A stretch of DNA of 64,000 nucleotides from Pedinophyceae sp. YPF-701 (lineage: Eukaryota > Chlorophyta > Pedinophyceae). Position 1 is the first letter of the stretch. Every line of letters begins with the position of its first letter. Below are positions 1-9,755 of this stretch, in pieces. The notes beneath the pieces were generated by a model that ran no database searches, was not told the origin of the DNA, and saw only the letters and a program-made list of their open reading frames with translations. Position numbers and translations under genes: made by a program. The stretch is from assembly GCA_916048055.1 (NCBI GenBank), contig CAJZHL010000012.1, positions 124,001 to 188,000 of the forward strand, in the 5' to 3' direction.

Positions 1-1394
1 GCGCGCCGCGACACAGATGCCGCACTTCCGCGCCCTTTGATTTCACCGGCGCGCCTACGGACGTCACACGGGCAAACGCAGCGGATCTCGCCCGCGCAGG
101 CATGGCTCCGCGCGACGGACGCCCGCTGGCCGCGGTCCGGCGGGTGCTCAAATCCCTGGGGCACCCTGAGTGGGCAGCAGCTCGCGATGGCCCGCGGGCC
201 TGCGGGTCCTATACGGGCGTGCGGAGAGTATGAGAAATTCGTGGCGCGCTCCTCGTAGGCGTGGTTGCTGGGCGGGTGGGCCCCCGGTGAGCCGCTGAGC
301 GGGCGCGTATGGAGTCAACCACCCCGAGGCCCTCGGAGGGACCGTCTCGGCCGTGGGGGCACAATGGGCGGGATGCGCGCGGCCGCTTCGATTCGCAGGG
401 AACCGAGACTTCGGCGTCACGCGTCCCAGGCTGCAGAGGACGCACCCCCGCGCACCGCGACCAACCGCGCCGAGCGAGTAGGCCTCAAGCGCACGGGTCG
501 ACGGAGGACGGCACCCGAAATGTGCGCGCCCGATCCAAACCTCGCCATTCGTCGCCCTCGCATGCCGCACGGGCGCCGAGCGGGGCAGCCGCGGCGTCGG
601 AACGCCCGAGTGAGGGGGCAATGACGGCTTGCTCTGTTGGACGGGTTTGACGCGAGCGCCGCGCATGGTGACGCTGTCGTCGGGACTGTGCCCCCGCTGG
701 CACCCGGAACCGCCCAGCGCAACGCCGCAGCCCCCCGCGGGAAGCTTTTTCCGGCCCTGCAGTACACATGCCACTGCTGCTTAGGGTGGGGGCGCTGGGG
801 TCCGGCACACGCCCGTGCGGAGCAATGCGCGTCACCGCCGTGCTCTCCCACATCTTCTCCGCCGTTCCCGCCGAGACTGCGCGCAATGTGGCCCGCAGCG
901 CTCCGATTGCCGCCAAGGGGCACCTGCTGCTGGCCCCCTGCGCTGAAGGGGCGCGCTGGGCGGCGTGTTGGCCCCGCGCGCCGGTCCGCGGATCGTCTGT
1001 GTCCCGCTGAACGCCCCCGACCGCCCCGCCGCTGCCGTGCAGGTTCCCGCGCGCGGCACGGCGCTCGTAGTTGAGCGTGCTCATGCAGGTTATCGACGCG
1101 CCCGCCTCGTAGCAGGGTATCGCGCGAAGCTGCGCGCCCGCCCGGCGAGCCAAGTTTCTGATCTGTCGAACCGCGGGGCCGACCGCGCGCGCGCCCCCAG
1201 CGTCGAGCGCCCGCGCGCAGCAAGGGTTTCCTGTGGCGGTTTCCCTGCATCCGGCTCGCGGCAGTCGATGCCCTAGAATTTCCTCCCGGGAACATTACAG
1301 TTCGACGCGTCGCAGTTCCCGGCTGCCCGCGTGCGCGGCGAGGTCCGCGGAGGGCGCCGTCCAGGCCGCGCGCGGGCTACCCTTGCGGAGCGCC
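1..1394. other. Left flank without a supportable gene
   Basis: Several open frames cross this stretch on both strands, but all are arginine/alanine/proline-rich translations of GC-rich DNA with no recognisable motif. Its right end lies just upstream of the telobox Myb gene and probably holds that gene's promoter and 5' UTR. No promoter motif was identified. Confidence 0.5.
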
Positions 1395-4063
1395 ATGAGG
1401 ACGCGCTACCAGGGCCACAGGCCGACGCAGTCGGACTCGAAGCAGGACAGGATCACCAATAGTCAGGACACGGCCATGCCGACCGGCCACGTCGAGAGCT
1501 CGCGCGGCACCGCGGCCGGGGGGCGCGCCTCCGCTGGCGGCGCCCCCGTGCACCGAAACGCCGGGCGCCACGCCGCCAGCGTGCGCTCCGACGGCATGCC
1601 GCCCCCGAGGCTGCTCCACAGCGAAGCAGACAGCCCGAAAGGCGCGGTTCGAGGGGCCAACGGCCACCACGCCGACCACGCGGGCAACGGCCACGCGCTC
1701 CACGCCACCTGGGCCGGCACCGCGGTTCGAGTCGACGCCGCGCCCGCACGCGGCCCGCGCGGCGACGCCGGCCACGCCCGCCACGCGCCCGCCGCGCCAC
1801 GCCCGCAGCCGCCCTCGAACGCCAGCTCCCAGCAGCGCGCGGTTGGTACGCCCCGTGCCGCCAACCACCCCCTGGCCGCGCCCGCACGACCCCCCCCCGC
1901 GCGCGACCCCGCCCGCGCGACCCCGCCGCCCGCCGCCCCCGCCCCCGCAGACCACCTCTACGCCGCGGAGGACGAGCTCACCGAGGGCGGCGCCGCCGTG
2001 GACGGCCCCGCCGTGACGGGGGTGACGGGGGCGACCGCGCGGACGGAGGACTCGGCGGAGAGCGAGGGCGGGCGCGCGTCGGCGTCGCCCGTGCGCTCCG
2101 GGAAGCGCGAGCGGCGTCCGACGAAGCGCAAGGTCGGCGCCCCGCTGCGGATGATCAAGCAGAAGTGGACCGAGGAGGAGGTCGCGGCGCTGCGGTACGG
2201 CGTGGAGAAGTACGGCGTGGGCAAGTGGCGGCTCGTGCAGAACGACGCGGAGCTGGGGCCGATCCTCGCGCACCGCAGCAACGTCGACCTGAAGGACAAG
2301 TGGCGGAACCTGACTGCGGCACCCCACCCGCACAAGCGGAAGCGCGGCGCCGGCGAGAGCTGGTCGCACCCGCACGGCGACGCAGGCCATGACATGTACG
2401 CCCGGACGCCCGCCTCCTCCGCCTGCTGCGCGGCCCGCGCTGTGCGGTGTTGCGGCGCCTCTGTGGGCTGACAGGCGGCTTGTTGCTGGTCTCGCTGCAG
2501 GGACGCGGCGCTGGGTGGGCGCAGTCCGCCGGATCCGAGCCACTCCGGCATGCCGGCGGGGTCCGGGCGCGACGGCGCGGCGCACAGCGGGCCGCGCGGC
2601 GGGCAGCGCGGGCGGCGTCGCACCGCCGCGGCGCGGGTTCGGGGCGCGGGCACCACGGCGGGGCGGCCGGCCAGTCGGCGCGCGACCTGAGCGAGGATCT
2701 CGTGCTCGCGGCGATGATGGAGCTCGGCAGGCTGGGCGAGCGCGGGCCACACGCAGCGACGCCCGCCGCGCTGATGCCGGCCGCGGACGGCACGGGGGAC
2801 GACAGCGACCACGGGGGCCGCGTGAAGCGGCACGCCGCGAGCCCTGCGCGCGACACGGAGGGCAGCGCGGGCGCGGGGTGGTGGCGCAGCGCACCTGCTC
2901 TCGGCGGCGTGCCGCTGCCGCCCGCGCCGCCGCCGACGCGGCCCCGGACGCCCGTGAGCGGCACGGTCAGCGGAATCGGCCACGCGGCGGACGATCTGCG
3001 CCGCGGGGGCGTCCAGGAGGAATACTCCCCCTCGGCACTCCCCGCCATCTCCGGGGACGACGCCAACGCCGGCCTGCTGGCGCAGCTGCGGCGCGCCATG
3101 AGCGACGTGCTCGACGTGTGCTCCGTCGGCGTGGACCCGCGCCTCGTCACGCAGCTGACGTCCACCATGGTGCTCACGGCGCAGAACCTCCGCCGCCACC
3201 TCCCGGGCAGCGACGCCGCCGCCGGCGCGAACGGCGTCGTTCCGGAGCTCGCGCCCGACCTGACGGCTGGCACGCCGGTCGGCACGCCGGTCGGCACGCC
3301 GGCCGACAGCAACGCGCAGTGGCAGGGGGTGCCCGTGATGTCTGCATCGACGCCCGGGACACCCCCCACGCCGGGGCGGAGCCCGCCGTCGAACGGCGAC
3401 GTCCCCGTGCGGCTGATGCAGGCGCCCGTCGCGCCGCCGCCGTCGCACCGCGACTCGCGCGCCTCGGACGACGCCCTGCCGTCGCCCAGCGAGCGCTCCC
3501 CAGAGAGGCTGCCCCCGCCGCTCTGGGCAGCCAAGCCGGCCGCGGCGGCGTCCGCGGCGCCCGGTGCGGTCGCAGGGGAGCTGGCGACGGCGCGCTCGAT
3601 CGACTCGGGGCCAAAGCCGCCGGCGGTGGTGAGCGCGGCGGTGGCGGCAGGTGCGGCGCAGAGCGGGCCGCAGCGGTCCCCGAGCCCGCCGATGCGGACG
3701 CAGATGGCCGGGATCCCCGCAGTGGCGAGCCTCAACCAGGGTTTGGCGTCCCTGGCGCGTGGGGCCGGGTCGCCGGCGCGGTCGGGGGGGAGTCCTCGCG
3801 ACGCGTCGGGCAATGCGTCGGGCAGCCTGCGGGCCGCGCAGGCGAGCGTGCCGCCGCCGCACCAGACCGGCGGGAGCCAGCACGGCCTGCGGTTCGCGCC
3901 GAACGGCACCGAGGCGGGCGGCCCGGAGCCCGGCACCCCGAAGCTGGGTGTGCCACTGGCGCTGGGCATGCTGTGCGACTCAAACTCGCCGCGCCGCGCG
4001 ATCGAGGGCGGACTCGCGACGCCCGAGGGCCTCGCGCGCGTCAGCCGCGTGGAGAGTCAGTGA
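1395..4063 (+). CDS. Telobox-type single-Myb/SANT protein
   Basis: Likely a nuclear DNA-binding protein of the telobox (telomere-repeat-binding) Myb class. The first ATG of the frame is at 1395; a second at 1476 is also possible. About 250 residues of low-complexity Ala/Pro/His-rich sequence precede one Myb repeat (about 2150-2325) with W-T-E-E-E-V near its start and the telobox signature VDLKDKWRNL in helix 3, followed by a basic KRKR stretch. The reading frame changes between about 2390 and 2700. The downstream frame, ending at 4063, holds LSEDLVLAAMMELGRL and a helical segment around 3080-3200 (LLAQLRRAMSDVLDV) in disordered Ser/Pro/Gly sequence. I infer one gene with at least one intron; 2442-2500 is one possible intron (phase 0, begins GTGCG), unproven. 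A short tandem GTPV repeat lies at about 3270-3300. The telobox is clear; the joining of the two halves is inferred. Confidence 0.75.
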
Positions 4064-4802
4064 CGCAGCGATGCTGCATCAGCTTTCAGCGACAAAAACA
4101 CCACCAGTGCAACACTCCAAGCGGGTTGTACCACGGCGCCAACGTGCCTCCCAGCCCGATCCGCGGGGCCTGTATCTGCGGCCCGAATGGGACATCGACC
4201 ACATCCGCTGTGGGCGTCTCAGTCCACGTGCTCCCTGTACCCCCCCCCTCTCGCCCAAGTCCCCCTCTGCGTACAAGAATGCCTGACATGCGTTGATCGT
4301 TGAGGCCCGACGTGCGTGGCTGACAGACGCGTCGCCGCAATGCGCAGCGCCGGTGCTTCGCCGCGCGGGCAGCAACCCACTCCGCCAGGACGGAGGCGGC
4401 GGCGGGTGCGTCTGCGGCGTGAAGGTCTGTCGCGGAGGCAGCCCCCCAAACTAAGACCTGGCGTGCCGCGCTACAATCCGCAGCCCAGCTGCAAGCGCGT
4501 CATTTGCACGCTGTGCACCATTGCCCCCTATTACGATTGGCCGCGCACCCCACCACCGTGACCACACTGCACAGGCCAGACCAGCGAGACCGGCAACGAC
4601 TGCGCATGCGCCGCCGGAACGCTCCAAGCTCCCCGTGGGCCGCCGACGCATTCGTGCCAGACTCAGGATTGCGCCGTGGAGCAGCACTGCGACTAGTCGC
4701 CTCGGTGGCATGCCTCCCGGCTTGCCGGAACGGTCAGCGGGGCCCGGCGCCCCACAGGTCTCCATGTGAATTCCACGCGGCACACACACGTCAGCGGTCA
4801 CA
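4064..4802. other. Convergent intergenic region
   Basis: This lies between the stop of the telobox Myb gene and the stop of the minus-strand TraB gene. It is lower in GC than the coding DNA and has no motif-bearing ORF. It probably holds the two 3' UTRs. Confidence 0.5.
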
Positions 4803-6485
4803 TCACCACGGCAGCGACACGCCCTCGGACCCGGGCAGCCCGAGCGCCACCCAGGCCGCGGTGAGCACGAGGGCTATCAGGGCCTCCCGCGCGACGGTCC
4901 TCGCCAGCTCCCTCCGCGCCGCCCCCCTGCGGTTCTTCCCGCCCACGAGGTCGCGGAAGAGCAGCTGTCGCCCCCCCGAGTCGTACTTGAGCGCGTACAA
5001 CACCCCCCGGAGGTGTCCCGCGCCAACGACCCCAACGACGCACCGGTTGCCGTTCACCGCCTTGCTGCGCTTCAGGCTCCACGCGATGTACAGGTCGCGC
5101 TCGTGCAGAAGCGGGCCCAGGACCGGCGCCAGGTCCGGCGACGCAGCGGCCGCCTGCCGAAGCATACTGCGCGCACACACACGTCAACAGCACCGTCCAG
5201 ACGAATCATCAGCATCGAGCGCACGCGGGGCCCCGCGCCGGCGGCACGGCGCGGGTCCGAAACGCCCCCGCCACTGCCGTGTGTTGCGCTGAGGGTTGTC
5301 GACGCACCTGTCGACGTCCGAGGCGGCGGGGACCGGCGCGTCCCAGGGGCTCGTGCCGCTCCCCGCCCCCGCTGCTGCGCTGGCCACCGCGGGGCTCCTC
5401 TGCATCCCGCTCGCTATCGCGGCCTGGACCCGGTCGCGCCCGCCTGCCACTGCCGCTGCGGCCTCCCTCGCGAGCGCGAGCTGGCCTTTGAGGCTCAGCG
5501 CCGCCCACGCCCGCTGCAGAGTGATCTCGATCGGGCGGTCCCCGAGCACGACCTGGGCATCCACCTCCCCCGCAGCCTTTGCAGCGGCGGCAAACTCAGC
5601 CCCAGGCGTCGCGGGCCCCGCGTCGTTCACGCGGGTGGCAGATGCGACCGAGGAGTACACTGCTGCGAGGAGCACGCGCATGAGGAGCCCCTGCTGCCCT
5701 CCGAGCCGGACGGCGCGAGAAAGGGCCGGGACGAGACCTCCACCAGACAGTGCCAGCGGGGACCGGGTCTGTCGTCGCCGTGCTGTGTCCGACGGCGACC
5801 CCTGTGCTTCCTCCTCGCCCTCGACTGGAAGCAGCAGGGACGACCGCGACTTGCACAGCTCGACGACCACGCTGTCGGGTCTGGCTGTGCGCACCACTCT
5901 TGCTGCGTCGGCCTCGCTCCGCTGCGACACGTGCGCAGTGCCGAGCACCAGCACCATCTCGGGCTCCTGGTATCCATCCGTGCGGCGCTCGCTGCGAGGA
6001 ATGTGCGCGCGCGCGGTGGTTCGAGTACATACCCCACGCCGAGGGTTCGTGTGCGGTGGCGCGCGGGGCAGTCACACGCGCACGGGAGCAATGGCGGGCG
6101 GCGGAAGGGCAAGGGGCGCCGGCGGCGTCAGACGCAGCGCTCACTTGTACAGCGACGGGCGCGGCACTGCCCAGAGCACGCCAGCCTCGGCCAGGTCCCA
6201 CAGCTCCGGGTACGACTCCCGGATGATGGCGCGGCTCTGCTCCCCGAACTCTGCCTCCAGGTCCCAGGAATCCGGCGGGCCGTCCACGAGCGTCCGCGCG
6301 GCCCTGCAGCTACTGCGGCCTCTCACTGCACCCTCCGTGCCCCGGCGCGCCGCGCTCGGACGACGGACGAGCGGCCCGGCCGCCCCTGGCCTCCGAGTGT
6401 GAGCGATGAAGGCGCGCGGCGCGCGGCGCATCGCACACGGGGCGAAACCCGCCCCGCGCTCTAGGGCAAGCTGCGGCGCGGTCAT
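4803..6485 (-). CDS. TraB-domain (TraB/PrgY/GumN) membrane protein
   Basis: Inferred minus-strand exons are 6485-6145, 5991-5308 and 5166-4803, giving 462 aa. The joins restore continuous family-like sequence: RPSLYN-ERRTDGYQEPEM leads into the TraB core motif LVLGTAHVS, then DSVVVELC. Exon 3 carries NGNRCVVGVVGAGHLRGV and ends in a hydrophobic segment (ALIALVLTAAWVALGLPG), probably a transmembrane anchor. The first roughly 70 residues are Ala/Arg-rich and could be an organelle targeting peptide. Plant and animal TraB-domain proteins are reported on outer organelle membranes, some at contact sites; the conserved GxxH motif resembles that of the Tiki/EreA metalloprotease-like fold. Biochemical role is unknown. 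It is divergent from the PDK1-like kinase, 489 bp away. The ATG at 6485 is the first in frame, but an upstream exon cannot be excluded. Confidence 0.85.
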
Positions 6486-6974
6486 GTGTGCCGCGAAGGC
6501 GCAGTCCGTGGCGTCGCGCGGCGCAGCTCCGGCAGCGGAATCGCGTTGCGTGTGCGCGACGCGGAGCTGTGGGGAGCATCGAGCGCGCTGTGGCTCCGCG
6601 TATGGACCGCGTGTCGTACTCGGAGGAAGTTCCCACGCGAGGTCTAAGCCCGTCGTGTGTCGGGCGAGGGGGCCGCCGGGAACGACGGCATCGCCGGGAC
6701 TGCGTCGCGCGCACTTTGTACACCGATCACAGCGAGCCGCTCACCGAACGAGCTGCACCTGTAGCGCGTGTTGGCCGCGCAAGAGCTCGTCAGTTGCGCA
6801 GTTGAAACGTCGCGGCCGTGGTAGCTCTCGACGTCGCGGACGCACCCGGCGGTACACTTAAACCTCAGCATCAACTGCGCGGTCGCGGAACCCTTCGCTG
6901 CCGTGCCGCGAGCCTGCGACACGGACCGCCTTGGTTTCAGAGCACATTCCTCGCTTCGGAACGGCGTCGGTTTA
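6486..6974. promoter_or_regulatory. Divergent promoter region, TraB gene / PDK1-like kinase
   Basis: This 489-bp gap separates the start codons of two divergently transcribed genes and must hold both 5' UTRs and promoters. GC content falls toward the kinase start. No TATA box or other motif was firmly identified. Confidence 0.4.
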
Positions 6975-8919
6975 ATGGCGAGCGTCGTGGCAACTGCGGC
7001 AGCAGAGGTCTCCGTAGTCCAGCCGACGGAGACCGGGCCGTCTAGCTTCTCCCCCGCGGCGTCACCGGCCCAGAAGCAACCACTCATGGCACCTGGCCCC
7101 GCCGCAGCCCCGCAGCCCCCCACGCGCGCGCCGCGCCGCACCGACATCACCATCAAGGACTTCCAGCAGAAGGCATACCTCGGCGACGGCTCCTTCAGCG
7201 ACGTCATCCTCGCGCGCCTCAAGGGCGACAACAAGGTGCGCGCTGGCTGCTCCACTTGCCCCAGCCCGCGCCTCCGCGGCCCGCCGCGAGGCGCGCCGGG
7301 GCGGCCCGCACCTCACGCCGCCGAGACGCGCAACGCAGCGCACGCGCGCTCCACGCCCCTGTCCGCCCTGGCCCGCCAGGCAACGCGCCGCGCCCAGCGC
7401 CGGGCTTCTCGACTCGCACGCGCCGCGCAGGATGTCGCGCTGAAGGCCATGGACAAGATGCTGCTCGTCCGCGAGAAGAAGGTCGAGGCCGTCAAGACCG
7501 AGCGCCAGATCCTCGACCGCCTCGACCACCCGGGCGTCGCGCGGCTCCTCTACACCTTCCAGGTGCGCCTAGCACCTCCCACAGCAGCGCCTGCCGCCGC
7601 ACCGCCCGCCAGCGGCGCCCGCGGCCCCGCCGCCGCGCGAGCCGCGCAGAGCACTCGCGTGCCGCAAGCCCCGCGCGTCCAACCCGGCTCCACGCCCCCG
7701 GTGACGCACCGCGCTGCCGGGTCGCCCCCGCGCGCCCGGCGCTGGCCTGTTCGCGCCAGCGCGCGTCCCGCGGCGCCGCGCGCGCCCCCGCCCGCCGAGG
7801 CACCTTGGACGATCTGTGGCGCGGCCTGCGCGCCCGTCCCGCGCTTTATACGTCGCTCCGCCCGCCGGCGTGCGCGTGCTGGCTTGGCAGCTTCTGGCGC
7901 CGCCCCCGCCCCCGCGACGGGCGCGCTCCTCCGGCCGACGCGCGCGGCGCCTCCCTGCGTGCGCTGCAGAGCGAGACGACGCTGTATTTGGCGATGGAGC
8001 CCTTCCTGCGGGGCGAGCTGTTTGACCAAATTCGCCTGCGCAGGGGGCTCCCGCTCGACGCCGCGCGGCAGTGGGCCGCCGAAATCGTCGACATCCTCGC
8101 GTACCTGCGGCAAGAGGTGCGGCGCCCGCGCCCGCTCCGCGCATGCCGCGCCCCGCCCGAGACCTCGCGCTCCGTGCCCGCGCAAGACGATTGGGTGTAG
8201 GCCAAGCTGGACGCGCACTGGCGCTCACGCTTCATGGCACGCGTCCAGCTTGGTTTTGGTCCCATCGTCTTGCTCGGCCACGCGTCGCAAGGTCTCGTCC
8301 GCCCCCCATCCCCGCCCGTGTGGCGCTCAAACGCCCGTGCCTTCGCGCGGCGTCGCAGGGCGTGATCCACCGGGACATCAAGCCGGAGAACTTCCTCCTG
8401 GACGAGCGCGCGCACCTCACGCTGATCGACTTCGGCTCCGCGAAGGAGGTGGGCGGCCCGGACCCCGACGGCAACTCCTTCGTGGGCACCGCGGACTACG
8501 TGCCGCCGGAGCTCCTCGACAAGAAGCCCGTGACGCCCGCGGCGGACCTGTGGGCGTTCGGCTGCGTCCTCTTCCAGATGCTCACGGGCGCGACGCCCTT
8601 CTGCGGCGACACGGAGTACCTCACCCTGCAGCGCATCCACGCGCTGGACTACGCGCTGCCGAGCGACGCGGACGCCGACGCGGCGGACCTCGTGCGGCGG
8701 CTGCTGGTGCGGGAGCCGGAGGAGCGGATCGGGTTCGCGGACGTGGGCGAGGTGCAGCGCCACGCGTTCTTTGCGGGGGTGGACTGGGGGGCGCTGCGGG
8801 AGCGGGAGGGGCCGGAGGTGGTGGAGCTGCCGCGGGCGCCGCGCATGGGGAGCAGCATGGCGGAGGGCGACAGCTCGCACAGCATCGGGGCGGACCTGGA
8901 GAAGCTGGGCCTGCGGTAG
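6975..8919 (+). CDS. PDK1-like AGC protein kinase
   Basis: A 3-phosphoinositide-dependent kinase 1 homologue, the master kinase that phosphorylates activation loops of other AGC kinases. Inferred exons are 6975-7235, 7431-7562, 7970-8116 and 8359-8919, all phase 0, giving 366 aa. In order: Gly loop LGDGSFSDV, VAIK-type lysine in DVALKAMDK, αC glutamate in VKTERQIL, hinge LAMEP, catalytic loop HRDIKPENFLL, DFGSAKEV, and activation segment NSFVGTADYVPPELL, which is characteristic of PDK1. There is no C-terminal PH domain: the protein ends about 45 residues after the kinase core. A 195-bp first intron stays open in frame, so an unspliced reading is possible but would insert low-complexity sequence inside the N-lobe. 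Intron 3 contains a hairpin. A Penelope-like element starts about 125 bp after the stop. Confidence 0.92.
8183..8272. repeat. Inverted repeat (hairpin) inside intron 3 of the PDK1-like gene
   Basis: Arms of about 33 nt (8183-8215 and 8240-8272) are complementary over most of their length and share the ends CAAGACGAT and CCAAGCTGGACGCG, with a 24-nt loop. It lies wholly within the 242-bp intron 8117-8358. It could be a small fold-back element, a small-RNA precursor or an aid to splicing. Confidence 0.8.
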
Positions 8920-9045
8920 TGGGCTGTATGGGTCAAGGGTGCGGCGCGCCCGGGGGGCCGTGTATGCGTCTGCAAGCGCGCGCGAAAGCGGCGCATGTGA
9001 CGGCCCTGGGCTGCGCGGGGCGGTGACTTTTGTCTGCATGGGTGG

Positions 9046-9472
9046 AGGTATGATCCCTTTTCGAGGTATGATCCCTTTTCGCATGACAGGCCACGCGCGG
9101 GGGACGGCGATGACGAGGAGAGCTGAGTAGCCGTCGGCGCGTCGCCACACAACGCGGACAATGCCGCAGACTCAGTCACCGCTGTCACCCAGCCGGCTGC
9201 CGACACCCCCTGGTACAAGCAGCCTAGGACGTGGACCAGCACTTCGGCGCGTCGGCTGGCGGGCGTCGTCCAGTACTCGCGCGGCTCGCCGCGTTGTTGC
9301 TGACGACGCCCGCCACTCACTCTAACTGATTGCAGGTCAGAGCCTTCCCTTGGCACATGATGGCACGCTCACATGGCATTTCGCGCGAGTACTCCTAGCA
9401 CGCTGCCGCCTTGATCAGGACGATAGCACACCCGCATTTCGTTTCGTGCGCGGGTGGTCAATTACTACTCTG
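9046..9472 (+). repeat. Left pseudo-LTR of the Penelope-like element
   Basis: It matches 12398-12804 nearly base for base. It begins with an 18-bp motif (AGGTATGATCCCTTTTCG) present twice in tandem (9046-9063 and 9064-9081); the right copy has it once. It ends GGTCAATTACTACTCT. Confidence 0.9.
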
Positions 9473-9755
9473 TGTGTCGTGTTGTGCTGCGCCGGGCCTC
9501 GAACATGGGGCTTTGGTGCAGTGCCAGCTGAGAGCTACCTCCCTACTCCGGCCTTCAACCGTCGGCGTAGACGAGCCTGCCTCCGGCTAACTGACTCCGC
9601 CGTCTCACGTCCGTGGCTCACCGCCCGGCGTGCTAGGAACGCGCAACTTAGGTAGAGCTCTCCCCGTCATCGTCGCCCTCCCGTCGTGGCTTGATTACTG
9701 CATCCTCGGTCTAGTTCCGCACACCACCCTCTTTTCACCCCCAAAACCTCTCACC

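Noticed and set aside
148-1295. Several overlapping minus-strand ORFs at the left end
   Set aside because: No motif, overlapping in different frames, and composition of random GC-rich DNA.
3267-3305. Short tandem repeat coding GTPV
   Set aside because: Three 12-bp units inside disordered coding sequence; ordinary low-complexity expansion.
1958-3969. Minus-strand open frames of more than 600 codons opposite the telobox Myb gene
   Set aside because: Arg/Ala/Pro-rich shadow translations; the plus strand carries the Myb domain and coherent acidic/Ser-rich composition.
9046-9472. Hammerhead ribozyme in the pseudo-LTR
   Set aside because: Penelope-like elements often carry one, so I looked for the CUGANGA and GAAA cores on both strands. 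CTGACGA is present, but without a properly placed GAAA partner. A covariance-model search would decide.
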